The notes beneath the pieces were generated by a model. It saw nothing but the letters and a program-made list of their open reading frames with translations. It did not search any database and was not told the origin of the DNA. From Verrucomicrobiales bacterium (GTDB lineage: Bacteria; Verrucomicrobiota; Verrucomicrobiia; Verrucomicrobiales; DEV007), in the NCBI GenBank assembly GCA_012960505.1, contig DUBC01000016.1:1-64000 (forward strand): DNA of 64,000 nucleotides, written 5' to 3'. Both the position numbers and the translations under genes were made by a program. This document shows, piece by piece, positions 19,070-28,900 of the stretch (the first letter of the stretch is position 1; every line of letters begins with the position of its first letter).

Positions 19070-19627
19070 ATGAGTTCAAGCCCACAAACTTCGATTCAAA
19101 ATCCTGAGCAATTGTCTCAGAAATTAACGAATTCGAATTCAGATCAACTCGAAATAATCCAAAGAGAAGTGATAGCTCTTTTTGTTAATGGGGTTCGAGT
19201 TTTAGGGCTGCCTAAATCCGTTGGGGAAATTTACGGTTTGTTATTTATTTCGCCTGATCCTCTTGCCCTAGATGTTATTGTAAGCAAGTTGGAAATTTCC
19301 AAGGGATCCGTGAGTCAGGGTCTGCGGTTTCTTCGTAATCTGGGGGCGGTGAAACCTGTATATGTGAGCGGAGACCGAAGGGATCATTTTACAGCTGTGG
19401 CTGAGCTGAAGAAGCTTGCTAATGGATTTATAAGAGGTGAACTGAATCCTAATCTTGAAAGTGCAACTCTCAGATTGGATGAACTGAAGGTCATGGCAAA
19501 TAATGACACTTCCCCAAATTCAGATTTTTTTCAAGAACGCATAAGACGTATTGGGAACTGGCGACGCAGGGGTGGAATGCTATTGAAAATTGTGAATAGG
19601 TTTCTTGGGAGGACAACTCGGGTATAA
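19070..19627 (+). CDS. GbsR/MarR-type HTH transcriptional regulator
   Basis: The 185-residue product has a winged HTH of the GbsR type at about residues 40-115: GLPKSVGEIYGLLFISPDPLALDVI, then the recognition helix region ISKGSVSQGLRFLRNLGAV and a wing VSGDRRDHFTA. The C-terminal half is helical and basic (RIRRIGNWRRRGG). GbsR proteins repress osmoprotectant genes in Bacillus, but this one heads an exopolysaccharide operon, 21 nt before a NusG paralogue, so I infer that it controls that cluster. The start is unusual in that it lies 3 nt past the dnaE terminator; an in-frame TTG at codon 15 is an alternative. Confidence 0.8.
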   Translation: MSSSPQTSIQNPEQLSQKLTNSNSDQLEIIQREVIALFVNGVRVLGLPKSVGEIYGLLFISPDPLALDVIVSKLEISKGSVSQGLRFLRNLGAVKPVYVSGDRRDHFTAVAELKKLANGFIRGELNPNLESATLRLDELKVMANNDTSPNSDFFQERIRRIGNWRRRGGMLLKIVNRFLGRTTRV

Positions 19628-19648
19628 TTTCTGAGCAAATTCGTAATA

Positions 19649-20197
19649 ATGGATAATTATATTTTATCAGAACCTCGGTGGTATGTTTTAAGGACTCGCC
19701 CTAAATCTGAGCACATTGCGGCTAAAGGGCTTGCCTGTCGTTCAGGGATCGAAGTTTATTGTCCGCGCCTAAAATTCCGTAAGATAACTTCCCGAGGAAA
19801 GGTCACTTTTACTGAGGCGCTTTTCCCAGGATATATGTTTGCTTATTTTTCTACTCAACAACATTTGCGAACCGTGAGTTATTCTAATGCTGTTTTGAAT
19901 GTACTTAAATTTGGTAATCAATGTGCATCTGTTTCCGATTTGGTAATTTCACAATTGCGTGAAATTATGGGAGGGGAAGATCTGAAGAACATTGAAATTA
20001 GTCCTGAGCTTGGCGAGGAGGCAGAGATTTGTTTTGGCCCATTCAAGGGAATGCGAGGGACTGTCTCTGATTTATGTCATGCGGATAAAAGGGTATGGGT
20101 ACTTTTAGATTTTCTTGGACGCGTGAATAACGTTCAAGTCCCAATAGCTGATGTGAAAGCAAAGCAGAATCCAGTCATTGCTTTAAACATTCACTGA
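19649..20197 (+). CDS. NusG-like transcription antiterminator (RfaH/UpxY type)
   Basis: The 182-residue product has an NGN domain (residues about 8-105, WYVLRTRPKSEHIAAKGL ... LFPGYMFAYF) and a C-terminal KOW domain (about 125-178, GEEAEICFGPFKGMRGTVSDL). It is a specialised NusG paralogue: it is not next to secE or the rplK ribosomal genes, but sits directly ahead of an exopolysaccharide operon, as UpxY, LoaP and RfaH-type factors do. Such proteins bind elongating RNA polymerase and carry it through long, poorly expressed operons. An ops-like recruitment element occurs 89 nt after its stop. Confidence 0.88.
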   Translation: MDNYILSEPRWYVLRTRPKSEHIAAKGLACRSGIEVYCPRLKFRKITSRGKVTFTEALFPGYMFAYFSTQQHLRTVSYSNAVLNVLKFGNQCASVSDLVISQLREIMGGEDLKNIEISPELGEEAEICFGPFKGMRGTVSDLCHADKRVWVLLDFLGRVNNVQVPIADVKAKQNPVIALNIH

Positions 20198-20285
20198 TGC
20201 ATATCTAATAATAGGAAAGAATTGAATATTTCCTTATATCAAAAAGTGAATCGGTTTCTTGCAGAAATGAGCATGAATGACCGGG

Positions 20286-20297
20286 GGCGGTAGCTTG
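20286..20297 (+). promoter_or_regulatory. ops/JUMPStart-like element
   Basis: GGCGGTAGCTTG matches the enterobacterial ops consensus GGCGGTAGnnTG at every fixed position and lies on the coding strand. It is in the 121-nt gap between the NusG paralogue and the first glycosyltransferase gene, 21 nt before the TTG start. In E. coli this sequence pauses RNA polymerase and loads RfaH. It is the only copy I noticed in the window. Confidence 0.65.
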
Positions 20298-20318
20298 ATT
20301 AATTGAATTATCGAAGAA

Positions 20319-21152
20319 TTGAAAACTGCAATCGACAACCAGAGCCTTGATAAAAGAGTCAATGTACTAGGCGTAGGTATTAGCCCGATTAACCTAGATA
20401 CGGCATCTGAACTTATACACGCGGCTATACAGTCAGAGTCACAAGGTTATGTAGGGGTGACAGGGGTGCATGGTGTCACGGAAGCTCAATCTGATTCTTT
20501 ATTTAAAAGAATTTTGAATAATACGTTTTTAAATACTCCGGACGGCATGCCAATGGTTTGGTATGGGAAAATTCTTGGGTATGAGGGCATTTCCAGAGTT
20601 TATGGCCCGGATCTTATGTTGCGCATATGCTCTGAGTCTGTTGAGAATGGGGTCCGTCATTTTTTCTATGGTGGTAGAGAAGGCGTTGCGGAAAAACTAA
20701 GAGATGAATTAACAAAAAAGTTTCCCGGATTAGAAGTAGTTGGAACATATACCCCGCCATTTAGGCCGTTAACTGAGGATGAAGAAATGAGTGTCCGTGA
20801 CCTTATTAATGTTTCGGGTGCTCACTGTGTTTGGGTTGGTCTTAGTACACCAAAGCAAGAAAAGTTTATGAGCAATATTTTAGGGAAGTTTGGCAAAGAA
20901 GGCGATGGCTCATTTGAAGGAGCAAAAATATTCTTTGGTGTGGGTGCGGCTTTTGATTTCCATGCCGGACTGATTCCTCAGGCTCCATTCTGGTTGCAGT
21001 CTTGTGGGATGGAATGGTTTTATCGGCTTTGCAAAGAACCTAAGCGGCTTTGGAGGCGATACTTAAAGAATAATCCATTATTTATAATGAGGGCAATTTT
21101 GCAGCTTTTTAAGTTGCGTAATTATCCTTTGCGGGTGCCTGATGATCATTAA
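20319..21152 (+). CDS. WecG/TagA/CpsF family glycosyltransferase
   Basis: The 277-residue product is a GT26-family enzyme. Landmarks are NVLGVGISPINLDTA, NTPDGMPMVWYGKILGY, VYGPDLMLRI, HFFYGGREGVAEKL, LVWVGLSTPKQEKFM-like and FGVGAAFDFHAGLIPQAP. Family members transfer N-acetylmannosamine or ManNAcA to lipid-linked GlcNAc on the cytosolic face of the membrane, and the wecB gene at 23723 would supply UDP-ManNAc. The start is TTG at 20319; no better ATG is in frame nearby. It is the first structural gene after the ops-like element. Confidence 0.9.
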   Translation: MKTAIDNQSLDKRVNVLGVGISPINLDTASELIHAAIQSESQGYVGVTGVHGVTEAQSDSLFKRILNNTFLNTPDGMPMVWYGKILGYEGISRVYGPDLMLRICSESVENGVRHFFYGGREGVAEKLRDELTKKFPGLEVVGTYTPPFRPLTEDEEMSVRDLINVSGAHCVWVGLSTPKQEKFMSNILGKFGKEGDGSFEGAKIFFGVGAAFDFHAGLIPQAPFWLQSCGMEWFYRLCKEPKRLWRRYLKNNPLFIMRAILQLFKLRNYPLRVPDDH

Positions 21153-21235
21153 CTTGGAATGTTCAGCGATAAAACATCTAGTAATATTTAATCAAATGCT
21201 TGGCGAGATTTGCTAGTTGTAATAATATTTTAATT

Positions 21236-22150
21236 ATGAGGACCTGGAATATAATTTTTGTGACATTGCTTCTAATGTCTGCAATTGAGATTCGAAGCCA
21301 TGCTCAAGAATCAAATCTTGATCGGCTCAAGGCAGGATTTAACAACAAAATCGATGAAGTTCTTAACCCACTCATTAAGAGGCATCTACAATCATTGCTT
21401 AATTTGGAAAAAACTCTTGCCCAGCGACAGAAACTTGAAGATGCCTTATTGGTCAGAGAAGAGAGGACGCGCCTTTCCTCGGCCAAAGGCACAGCAGTTT
21501 TAGTGGGATTGCCTGATGCTCCATCTCAGCTGAAGACGCTCGCATCCAGATTCCAAAGAGAGTCTTTGTCTCTAGTCAGGAGTTGGGAAAGTAAATACGA
21601 AAAAGCATTAATGAGTCTTGAAACTAGACTTACGAAATCAGCTAAATTAAATCAGGCGTTACTCGTAAAAAAAGAATTAAAATTGTTCCGTGACAAGATT
21701 GCTTTGCGCGATGGAAATGATGGAGGAGACGCAAAGAGTGAAAAATCAGGTAAAGTTGATTATGCGCTTATCTCGGAGGGCGCGACTGCAAAGGCTCCGC
21801 AATCCGCTGAATCGTTAATCGATGGTGATTTAAGGCACAGTGGAAGTGAAGGGTTTGCTTGGGGTTCTTATCCGTCGGAGTTCATTGTTACTTTTCCAAA
21901 GAATAGGAAAATAGGAGAAATAAATTTTCTTCTATATGACAAAGATCGATCAAGGAAGTATGCCTATCAGCTTTTTGTCTTACGCCGTGAAGGAGGTGAT
22001 TGGGAGATGATATCTGACCATTCAGAGAAGCCTTCCAGTGGCTGGCAGAAACATAATTTTTCTCCAGCTAGCTTAAAGAAAATAAAGATCATTGGGCTAT
22101 TTAACACAGCAAATAAAAACTTTCAGATCGTTGAGATTGAGGCGCGTTAA
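21236..22150 (+). CDS. Secreted coiled-coil protein with a discoidin-like C-terminal domain
   Basis: The ATG at 21236 gives 304 residues and puts a signal peptide (MRTWNIIFVTLLLMSAIEIRSHA) first; the upstream TTG at 21200 does not. Residues about 25-160 are helical with heptad-like Leu/Lys spacing. From about residue 185 the pattern ATAKAPQSAESLIDGDLRHSG ... YPSEFIVTFPKNRKIGEINFLLYD ... WQKHNFSPASLKKIKIIGLFN resembles an F5/8 (discoidin) sugar-binding domain. It is the only non-membrane, non-glycosyltransferase protein in the first half of the cluster, so it may bind the polymer. The exact role is unknown. Confidence 0.65.
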   Translation: MRTWNIIFVTLLLMSAIEIRSHAQESNLDRLKAGFNNKIDEVLNPLIKRHLQSLLNLEKTLAQRQKLEDALLVREERTRLSSAKGTAVLVGLPDAPSQLKTLASRFQRESLSLVRSWESKYEKALMSLETRLTKSAKLNQALLVKKELKLFRDKIALRDGNDGGDAKSEKSGKVDYALISEGATAKAPQSAESLIDGDLRHSGSEGFAWGSYPSEFIVTFPKNRKIGEINFLLYDKDRSRKYAYQLFVLRREGGDWEMISDHSEKPSSGWQKHNFSPASLKKIKIIGLFNTANKNFQIVEIEAR

Positions 22151-22225
22151 GAGGACCCGTTAAAGGTACCGCTTCGATCGGTTGGGAAATCCTGTTGTTT
22201 GGATTTCTTTACAAAATAAACATTC

Positions 22226-23698
22226 ATGTCTCGCATTCAGAAGACAGCTTATCTTTCTGCATCACAGGTAATTACAACTTTGTCTACACTTGCCGTTGCC
22301 GTGGCTCTTTCACGTGTATTGGAGACCAAGGCAGAGTATGGGACTTACCAACAAACCTTACTCGTATACACATTCATAGCACCCTTATTGGCTCTAGGAT
22401 TGCCAGCGGCGGCCTTTTATTTTGTTCCAAGGAATCAAGGCAAAGAGAGGAGCGTTTTGATTAATGGGCTGGTGGCATTAATAACCAGTGCTTTATTGTT
22501 TGCTTTGTTTTGCGCTACCCTAGGGCCTCTTTTTATACCTAGTTGGTTCGGCAATTCAAATCTTGTGCGGACTATTCCGTGGCTGGCGATTTACGGACCG
22601 GCGACTCTGATCCTGATCTTTATTTCTTCTGCTTTGGTTGCGGTAGGTCGCCCTAAGACAAGCGCTTTATTCACAGCAATTTTCAGACTGTTCATGGCTT
22701 TGTCAGTTGTGTTGTCAGCTGTTATTTATGCTTCGGTAAATATTTCTTTGGGCGTTCAGGCTGTGGTATGTTTGGCAGGAGCAATTCTTGGCATAGGGGT
22801 CCTTTGGCAAGCTACATCAAAAAGTGAAAGTGCGTCCTTATTGCCTTCATTGAGCGGTGTTAGCACGCAATTAAAGTATGCGGTTCCTCTTGGTCTTGGA
22901 GCAATGCTAGAGGGCATGGCTTTGGCTATTGATAAAGTGATAGTATCTTTATTTTGTTCTACTGAAGAGTATGCAGTTTTTGTTAATGGTGCTATGGAAG
23001 TTCCTTTAATAGCGGCGATAACAGTGGCTGCAGGAGCAGTAATGTTGCCCGAAATTGTTACTGCATTCAGTAAAAATGATCGGTCTAAGGCCCTTGGATT
23101 GTGGAAACTAATGGTAAAGAGAGTGGCTTTATTTTTATTACCCGCAGGTTTTCTCTTTTACTTGGTTTCTGAGGAATTGATGGTGGTCCTTTATTCGGAA
23201 AGCTTTAAGGAAAGTGCTGATCCTTTTAGAATTTATATGCTAATGCTTCCAGCTAGGGTCGCTTACTTTGGTATGTTATTTCAAGGTGCTGGAAAGACAC
23301 ACCTTGTTCTTTTAAGGGCAATTATAACGCTTTTTTTAAATACTATGATTACGTATTTCTTGGTAAGCAAATTTGGGATGTCTGGAGCGGCTTGGGGAAC
23401 TGTGGCGGTTGTTTGGTTTTTTGTTGTTCCTTATTGTGTGATTCAATGCAGTAAATTTGTTGAAGTTAGATGGAATGCTCTTCTGCCTTATCGTTATATT
23501 TTGGCTGTAGGAACAGTTTCAGCAGTAGCAGCACTAGGTGCTTGGTATTTGAGTGGTCTTTTTGAGATTAGATCAGCATTATTTGCAGGCATGCTCAAAG
23601 GTTTTATTTATACCTTTGGGGTAAGTATTTTGATGGCAGTTTTCTTTCGTGAAGATTGCCTTCACATATATAAACAATTAAAGTCGAGGTTTCGATGA
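22226..23698 (+). CDS. Polysaccharide flippase (Wzx/MATE-like)
   Basis: The 490-residue product has about 12-14 hydrophobic segments spread over its whole length, and opens ASQVITTLSTLAVAVALSRVL as many Wzx/RfbX proteins do. Family members move undecaprenyl-linked repeat units across the inner membrane to the periplasm. Its position after WecG and ahead of WecB and glycosyltransferases supports this. A MurJ-type function is less likely given the context. Confidence 0.85.
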   Translation: MSRIQKTAYLSASQVITTLSTLAVAVALSRVLETKAEYGTYQQTLLVYTFIAPLLALGLPAAAFYFVPRNQGKERSVLINGLVALITSALLFALFCATLGPLFIPSWFGNSNLVRTIPWLAIYGPATLILIFISSALVAVGRPKTSALFTAIFRLFMALSVVLSAVIYASVNISLGVQAVVCLAGAILGIGVLWQATSKSESASLLPSLSGVSTQLKYAVPLGLGAMLEGMALAIDKVIVSLFCSTEEYAVFVNGAMEVPLIAAITVAAGAVMLPEIVTAFSKNDRSKALGLWKLMVKRVALFLLPAGFLFYLVSEELMVVLYSESFKESADPFRIYMLMLPARVAYFGMLFQGAGKTHLVLLRAIITLFLNTMITYFLVSKFGMSGAAWGTVAVVWFFVVPYCVIQCSKFVEVRWNALLPYRYILAVGTVSAVAALGAWYLSGLFEIRSALFAGMLKGFIYTFGVSILMAVFFREDCLHIYKQLKSRFR

Positions 23699-23722
23699 AG
23701 CATTTGTCGTAATATAATTGCA

Positions 23723-24796
23723 ATGAAATGTGTTACAGTTCTTGGGGCTCGTCCTCAATTTGTTAAGGCTGCTCCTGTCAGTGCGGCGATGATTGATGCA
23801 GGAACAGATGAGGTCTTGGTCCATACTGGTCAGCATTTTGATTATGAAATGTCTCAAGTTTTTTTTGATGAGCTGAATATACCAGAGCCAAAATATAATC
23901 TTGCCATTTCCGGAGGATCGCACGGCCGCATGACTGGTAGGATGTTAGAAGCTGTTGAGGCAGTGATTGAAAAAGAAAGCCCAGACTGTGTCTTAGTTTA
24001 CGGAGACACAAATTCGACTCTTTCCGGGTCGCTTGCAGCCGCAAAGCTTCATGTGCCTGTTGTTCATATGGAAGCCGGCATCCGTAGTTATAATAAAAAT
24101 ATGCCGGAGGAAATTAATAGAATTTTAACCGATCATGTTTCTTCTCTTCTTCTTTGTCCGAGCGATACGGCTGTGGTAAATTTGCAAAAAGAAGGGATCA
24201 ATGATGGAGTGATGATGGTGGGTGATGTGATGGCTGATGCCGCTCTGCTCGCAAATCGTATAGTTAAAGATGATCCAGACTACCTGCCTACCATCGAGGG
24301 GTTTGATTGGGAGCAAGGCTATGATATTTTAACTTTGCATCGTGCAGAAAACACTGATGAAAAATCGCGAATTGAATCAATATTTGAAGCTCTAAACGAA
24401 ATAGAAAACCCCTTGATCTTTCCTGTTCATCCAAGGACCCGGAATGAAATAGCTAAAGCTAATATTTTTTTAGCTGAGAACATTATTACCTGTGAACCTC
24501 TGAGTTATCTATCGATGACCGCTCTGATGAATAGAGCTTCACGTGTCTTTACTGATTCAGGTGGTTTGCAGAAGGAAGCTTACTGGGCTAAGAAGCCTTG
24601 TATTACTTTACGTGAAGAAACGGAATGGGTCGAAACACTCAAGGATAACGCAAATCAGTTAGTTGGTGCAAATACTCAACTCATTCTTGAGGCAGTTGAA
24701 AAATCCAATGACGCGACGTTCCAGTCGGCACTTTATGGGGACGGTAATTCGGCGGCCCGTTGTGTTTCTGCTATCAATGGATTATTCCAGAAATAA
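23723..24796 (+). CDS. wecB: UDP-N-acetylglucosamine 2-epimerase (non-hydrolysing)
   Basis: The 357-residue product has the typical length. Motifs are TVLGARPQFVKAAPVS, VHTGQHFDYEMSQVFF, VLVYGDTNSTLSGSLAA, HMEAGIRSYNKNMPEEINRILTDHVS, TLHRAENTD and FTDSGGLQKEAYW. The enzyme converts UDP-GlcNAc to UDP-ManNAc in the cytosol, matching the WecG-type transferase in the same operon. No wecC dehydrogenase is present here, so the sugar may be used as ManNAc or be oxidised by a gene elsewhere. Confidence 0.95.
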   Translation: MKCVTVLGARPQFVKAAPVSAAMIDAGTDEVLVHTGQHFDYEMSQVFFDELNIPEPKYNLAISGGSHGRMTGRMLEAVEAVIEKESPDCVLVYGDTNSTLSGSLAAAKLHVPVVHMEAGIRSYNKNMPEEINRILTDHVSSLLLCPSDTAVVNLQKEGINDGVMMVGDVMADAALLANRIVKDDPDYLPTIEGFDWEQGYDILTLHRAENTDEKSRIESIFEALNEIENPLIFPVHPRTRNEIAKANIFLAENIITCEPLSYLSMTALMNRASRVFTDSGGLQKEAYWAKKPCITLREETEWVETLKDNANQLVGANTQLILEAVEKSNDATFQSALYGDGNSAARCVSAINGLFQK

Positions 24797-24826
24797 ATGT
24801 AATTTCTTCCATTATTGCATTAAAGG

Positions 24827-25957
24827 ATGAAAATAGCATACATCATTACGTGGAACCTTCGGCATAACGATGGCGTGACACGAAAGGTTTTTAGGCAGGT
24901 TCAGGAATGGCAAGAACTTGGGCATGAGGTTGAAATATTTTGTGCCACTGAACTTGAAGGGCAAGTCTTGACAGGAGTGCATTTTTTCTTCAAGCGTCGG
25001 ATATGGAGTAGTGGTCTGTTTGGTGTATTCTTTAATCGTCGAGCTTATGCTCGCCTTTGCGAATCTGTGAGAGACTTTACTCCTGACGTGATTTATCTGC
25101 GTTGGGAATTCCATAAAAATGCTTTGGCCAACCTCATGAAGGATGTGCCAACCGTCATTGAATTGAACACGCATTTTTCAGGGGAGTTTAATCGTCGGGC
25201 AAAGGAGAATTGGATCGAGAGGCTGAGATACTGGTATTACAAGCTCACGCATAAAAGGTTTAATAAGGTTTGTTCTGGTTTCGTTTCTGTTTCTAAGGAA
25301 ATTCTTGAGAAGGGGGGCTATGAGCAACTTGGTAAGCCTGCTTGCTATATACCCAATTCTATTCCTATCGATCACTCGAGTGATCCTGTGGGCTATGTGG
25401 CAAAACCAGATTCTATTCCGCGACTTGTATTTATAAGTTCAGGGATTCAGCCCTGGCATGGGTTAGAAAATTTACTTCAGTTGGCCGAAGCGTCGAAGGG
25501 TGAATTGGAATTTGATTTAATAACGGGATTTGAGGCTGATGAAACTATTTTGCCTGAGAATGTCAGATTTCATGCGTTTTTAGAGAGAGACGAATTTCTT
25601 GATGTCTTTGAAGGGGTCGTTGCGGGAATAGGTTCCGCGGGTCTTTATGAAAATGAGATGGAAGAAGCTTCCGTATTGAAGGTCAGGGAATATCTTTCTG
25701 CAGGTTTGCCCGTGATCATTCCGTACAAGGACACGGCATTCCTGAATGATGACTTGCCTGAATGGGTACTACAATTACCTAATGAGCCAGGATCTCTTCT
25801 GGCATCGAAACAAAGAATATTAGACTTTGTTAAAACGATGAGTGGGCGAAGAATTCCTCTCCAAGAAGTTTCTCCTTATGTTGGCAGTGAGCGTTGGGAG
25901 GCTCAAAGATTAGATTTTATGGAGAGCATTTTAGATTCTTCGTCCAAGGCAGTTTAG
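24827..25957 (+). CDS. Glycosyltransferase family 4 protein
   Basis: The 376-residue product has a GT-B layout. The N-terminal half starts AYIITWNLRHNDGVTRKVFRQVQEW and has VIYLRWEFHKNALANL; the C-terminal half contains PRLVFISSGIQPWHGLENLLQLAEA, FHAFLERDEFLDVFEGVVAGIGSAG and EASVLKVREYLSAGLPVIIPYKDT with the E-x7-E-like pattern. Donor and acceptor cannot be predicted. It follows wecB by 30 nt in the same operon. Confidence 0.85.
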   Translation: MKIAYIITWNLRHNDGVTRKVFRQVQEWQELGHEVEIFCATELEGQVLTGVHFFFKRRIWSSGLFGVFFNRRAYARLCESVRDFTPDVIYLRWEFHKNALANLMKDVPTVIELNTHFSGEFNRRAKENWIERLRYWYYKLTHKRFNKVCSGFVSVSKEILEKGGYEQLGKPACYIPNSIPIDHSSDPVGYVAKPDSIPRLVFISSGIQPWHGLENLLQLAEASKGELEFDLITGFEADETILPENVRFHAFLERDEFLDVFEGVVAGIGSAGLYENEMEEASVLKVREYLSAGLPVIIPYKDTAFLNDDLPEWVLQLPNEPGSLLASKQRILDFVKTMSGRRIPLQEVSPYVGSERWEAQRLDFMESILDSSSKAV

Positions 25958-25980
25958 TAATAAAAATATTAATTTTAACA

Positions 25981-28900
25981 ATGAGATTCTTGAGATTTAA
26001 ATATACTTATATTTCTATTTCAGTTCTTTTGGTTCTTGTCACAATTGATCGCTCATTGGCTCAGCCAGTACTATTACCTTTGGGTATTGACCCTCAATCT
26101 GTAATTGATGATTACCCGGAAGGAACAGAATATAAGTTGAGCAAGGGAGTGCACCGTGGTTATGAAATCAATTTGAAACCTGGTGACACTTTGACCGGCA
26201 TTGAGGGGGCGATTCTTTCGGGTGCGGAACTGCTTACTGGTTGGAAATATGAGGATCCTTACTGGGTCCATGAGGGTCCGCATTCGAAGGTGATACCGCC
26301 ATTAGATGATGAAACACGGGTCTGGGAGGCCAGAGCGAATTATCCTCACGACCTCTTTTGCGATGATGTTCCTCTTATACAGAGAATGGCTCGCTCCCTG
26401 TATCTTCGAGAAGGCAACTATTGGTTCTATGATTACGATGAAGATAAAATTTATATTGGATTTAATCCTTCTGACTGTGAATTGGAGTTGAGCGGATTGT
26501 GTCGTTATGGATTAAGTGCAAAGGGACGAGGTGTGACTTTGCAGGATTTGCGTTTTGAGAACTATGCGACTTATGATCTTGATCCCGTAATTGATTTGGG
26601 TCCAGAGGCAGTGGTTGAAAGATGCACTGTTTCCGGGAGCCATTGCATAGGCATTCGAATTTCGAGTAATTCAATCATTCGGCGCTCTGCCTTCAATTAC
26701 AATGGGCTCGCTGGATTGCATAATGGAGGGAATGAAACTCTAATAGAATATTGTGAGTTTAGCCACAATGGGTGGGCTGGTTTTTCTGGAGACTGGGCAC
26801 GGGCAGGATGCAAGATTCCTGGCGTGACTAATACTGTGCTGAGGCGTAATTATGCTCATCATAATACCGGGCCAGGCTTTTGGTTTGATATCAATTCTAA
26901 TGGGAATCTGTTTGAAGAGAATTTGAGTGAATTTAATTCCTGGGAAGGATTGATATATGAGTTGAGCTGCGGCTGTGAAATTCGTAATAATATTCTTCGA
27001 TGGAATGGTCTGGCCCCAAGGGGCGGGCAATTGTGGGGAGTTCCTTTTGTCATACAGAATGCAGAAAATGCTAACATTCATCACAATTACTTTGAGGCTT
27101 CTCCTGCTAATGGTGCGCGTGGAGGAGGGCTTTCTATAATTAATCAGTTCCGCCCTCAATATACTGATGGTATTTGTGGTGAACATACTACAGAAGGAAA
27201 TCACATTCATAATAACGTGATGATCATGCCCAATGGAGGCTATAATGGTCTTCAGTATGGTTCATTCGGTTGGGACACTTATGATGATTTTATTAAGGCT
27301 GGAAATTTATGGGAAAAGAATACTTATCTCTCAGGAAAGCCTACCCGCGGTAACTTTCATTGGTACGGTCCGGGCAAAAGAGAAGAAGATTTTGTTATAG
27401 AATTTCTTAATTGGAATGAGTGGAGGGATCGGGGGCAGGATACTGATAGTATTCTAATTGGTAAGCACTCTTCATTCTTTAATCCATTCAATCCTGAATT
27501 AGATGATCTTATTCGCAAGACGACGGGTGTCAGTTATCAGGAGATTAAAGGTCCATTCGTGCAATTGGTTTCCGATGATGAAGATGATTCAGATAATGAT
27601 GGCTTACCAGATGCTTGGGAGAAATCTAATGGGTTAGATTGGACTTCGGATGATGCCGGTATGGATCCTGATTCGGATGGTCTTGAAAACATTGTAGAGT
27701 ATCAGAGGTCTACAAACCCACAAAGACCAGACACTGACGGAGACGGTATCCCTGATGGTTGGGAATTGAAGCATGGTATCAATCCGCTATTTGAAGATTC
27801 CTTACTGGATCCTGATGAGGACAGTTTTACTAATCTTGAAGAATATGAATTAAATACAGAGCCTATAGTTGCTGACAAATTAACGCTGAGTGTTCCAGAA
27901 GAGGGTCTCACCATGTGGTTAAAGTCAGGCGCTCCAATGAATACTGAGTATGTAGGCAGAGTTTCGAGTTGGCAGGACTGGCGACAGAAGAATAATCAAA
28001 TGGATACGCCTTTTAATCACCAAGCGCCGATCATTAATAATGAAACTCATAACGGATATCCTCTACTTGATTTTAGTTCAGGTGATTTAAAATCAAGTGC
28101 GAATGACGTGTTGGGAGATGCTGGTGATGGTTGGACATTATTTAATGTTTTTAGAGTCAAAAAAATTAATGAAGGTTCTAACAAATTTGCATTGATGGGG
28201 AACAGTGTTTGGAGAAAGAGCGGTTTCCGGTTAACGCTTGAGCAAGGCCATTTGCATTTTTATTCTACTCAGTCAGAGGATCCAGTTTCCGTGGGGGCTC
28301 ACCGGAGGTTACTTGATAAAGAGCTTGTCGTTATGACTTTATATTATGATGACATTAATAGGGAAGGCCGTTTGTACCTAGATGGTATTGAGCAGGAAAG
28401 AGATAAGGGCCATATACCATTTAATTCTGAGCCATTATGGATTGGGCACATTGGAGGAATGCAATCTCAGGAAGCCGAACATGCTGAACTCTTAACTTAT
28501 AATAGGCCATTGGATCATCCCGAAAGAAAAGCAGTTGAGGCTATGCTTTTGGGTAAATATAAATCAACAGGCGTCCTAGCCAATGATTCAGATAATGATG
28601 GGATCTCAGACTGGTGGAAGATGGAATATGGGGCAATTGAAATTACGCAAGGAGATGCTGATTCTGATGGTTTGTCCAATCTTGAGGAATATCTTAATCA
28701 TACCAATCCTTATGTTCTTGATACGGATGGAGATGGCTTAACTGATGCTTGGGAATTATCGAATGGGTGGAATCCTAGGCTAGATGATTCGGCCGTAGAT
28801 ATTGATGCTGATGGTTTAGATTCGGTAAAAGAAATGGAATTAAAAACGAATTTAGAACGGGCTGATACCGATGGTGATCTTATGCATGATGGCTGGGAAT

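Noticed and set aside
22195..22464. 89-codon ORF overlapping the flippase start
   Set aside because: It overlaps the wzx-like gene out of frame and has no recognisable features; the flippase frame is clearly the coding one.
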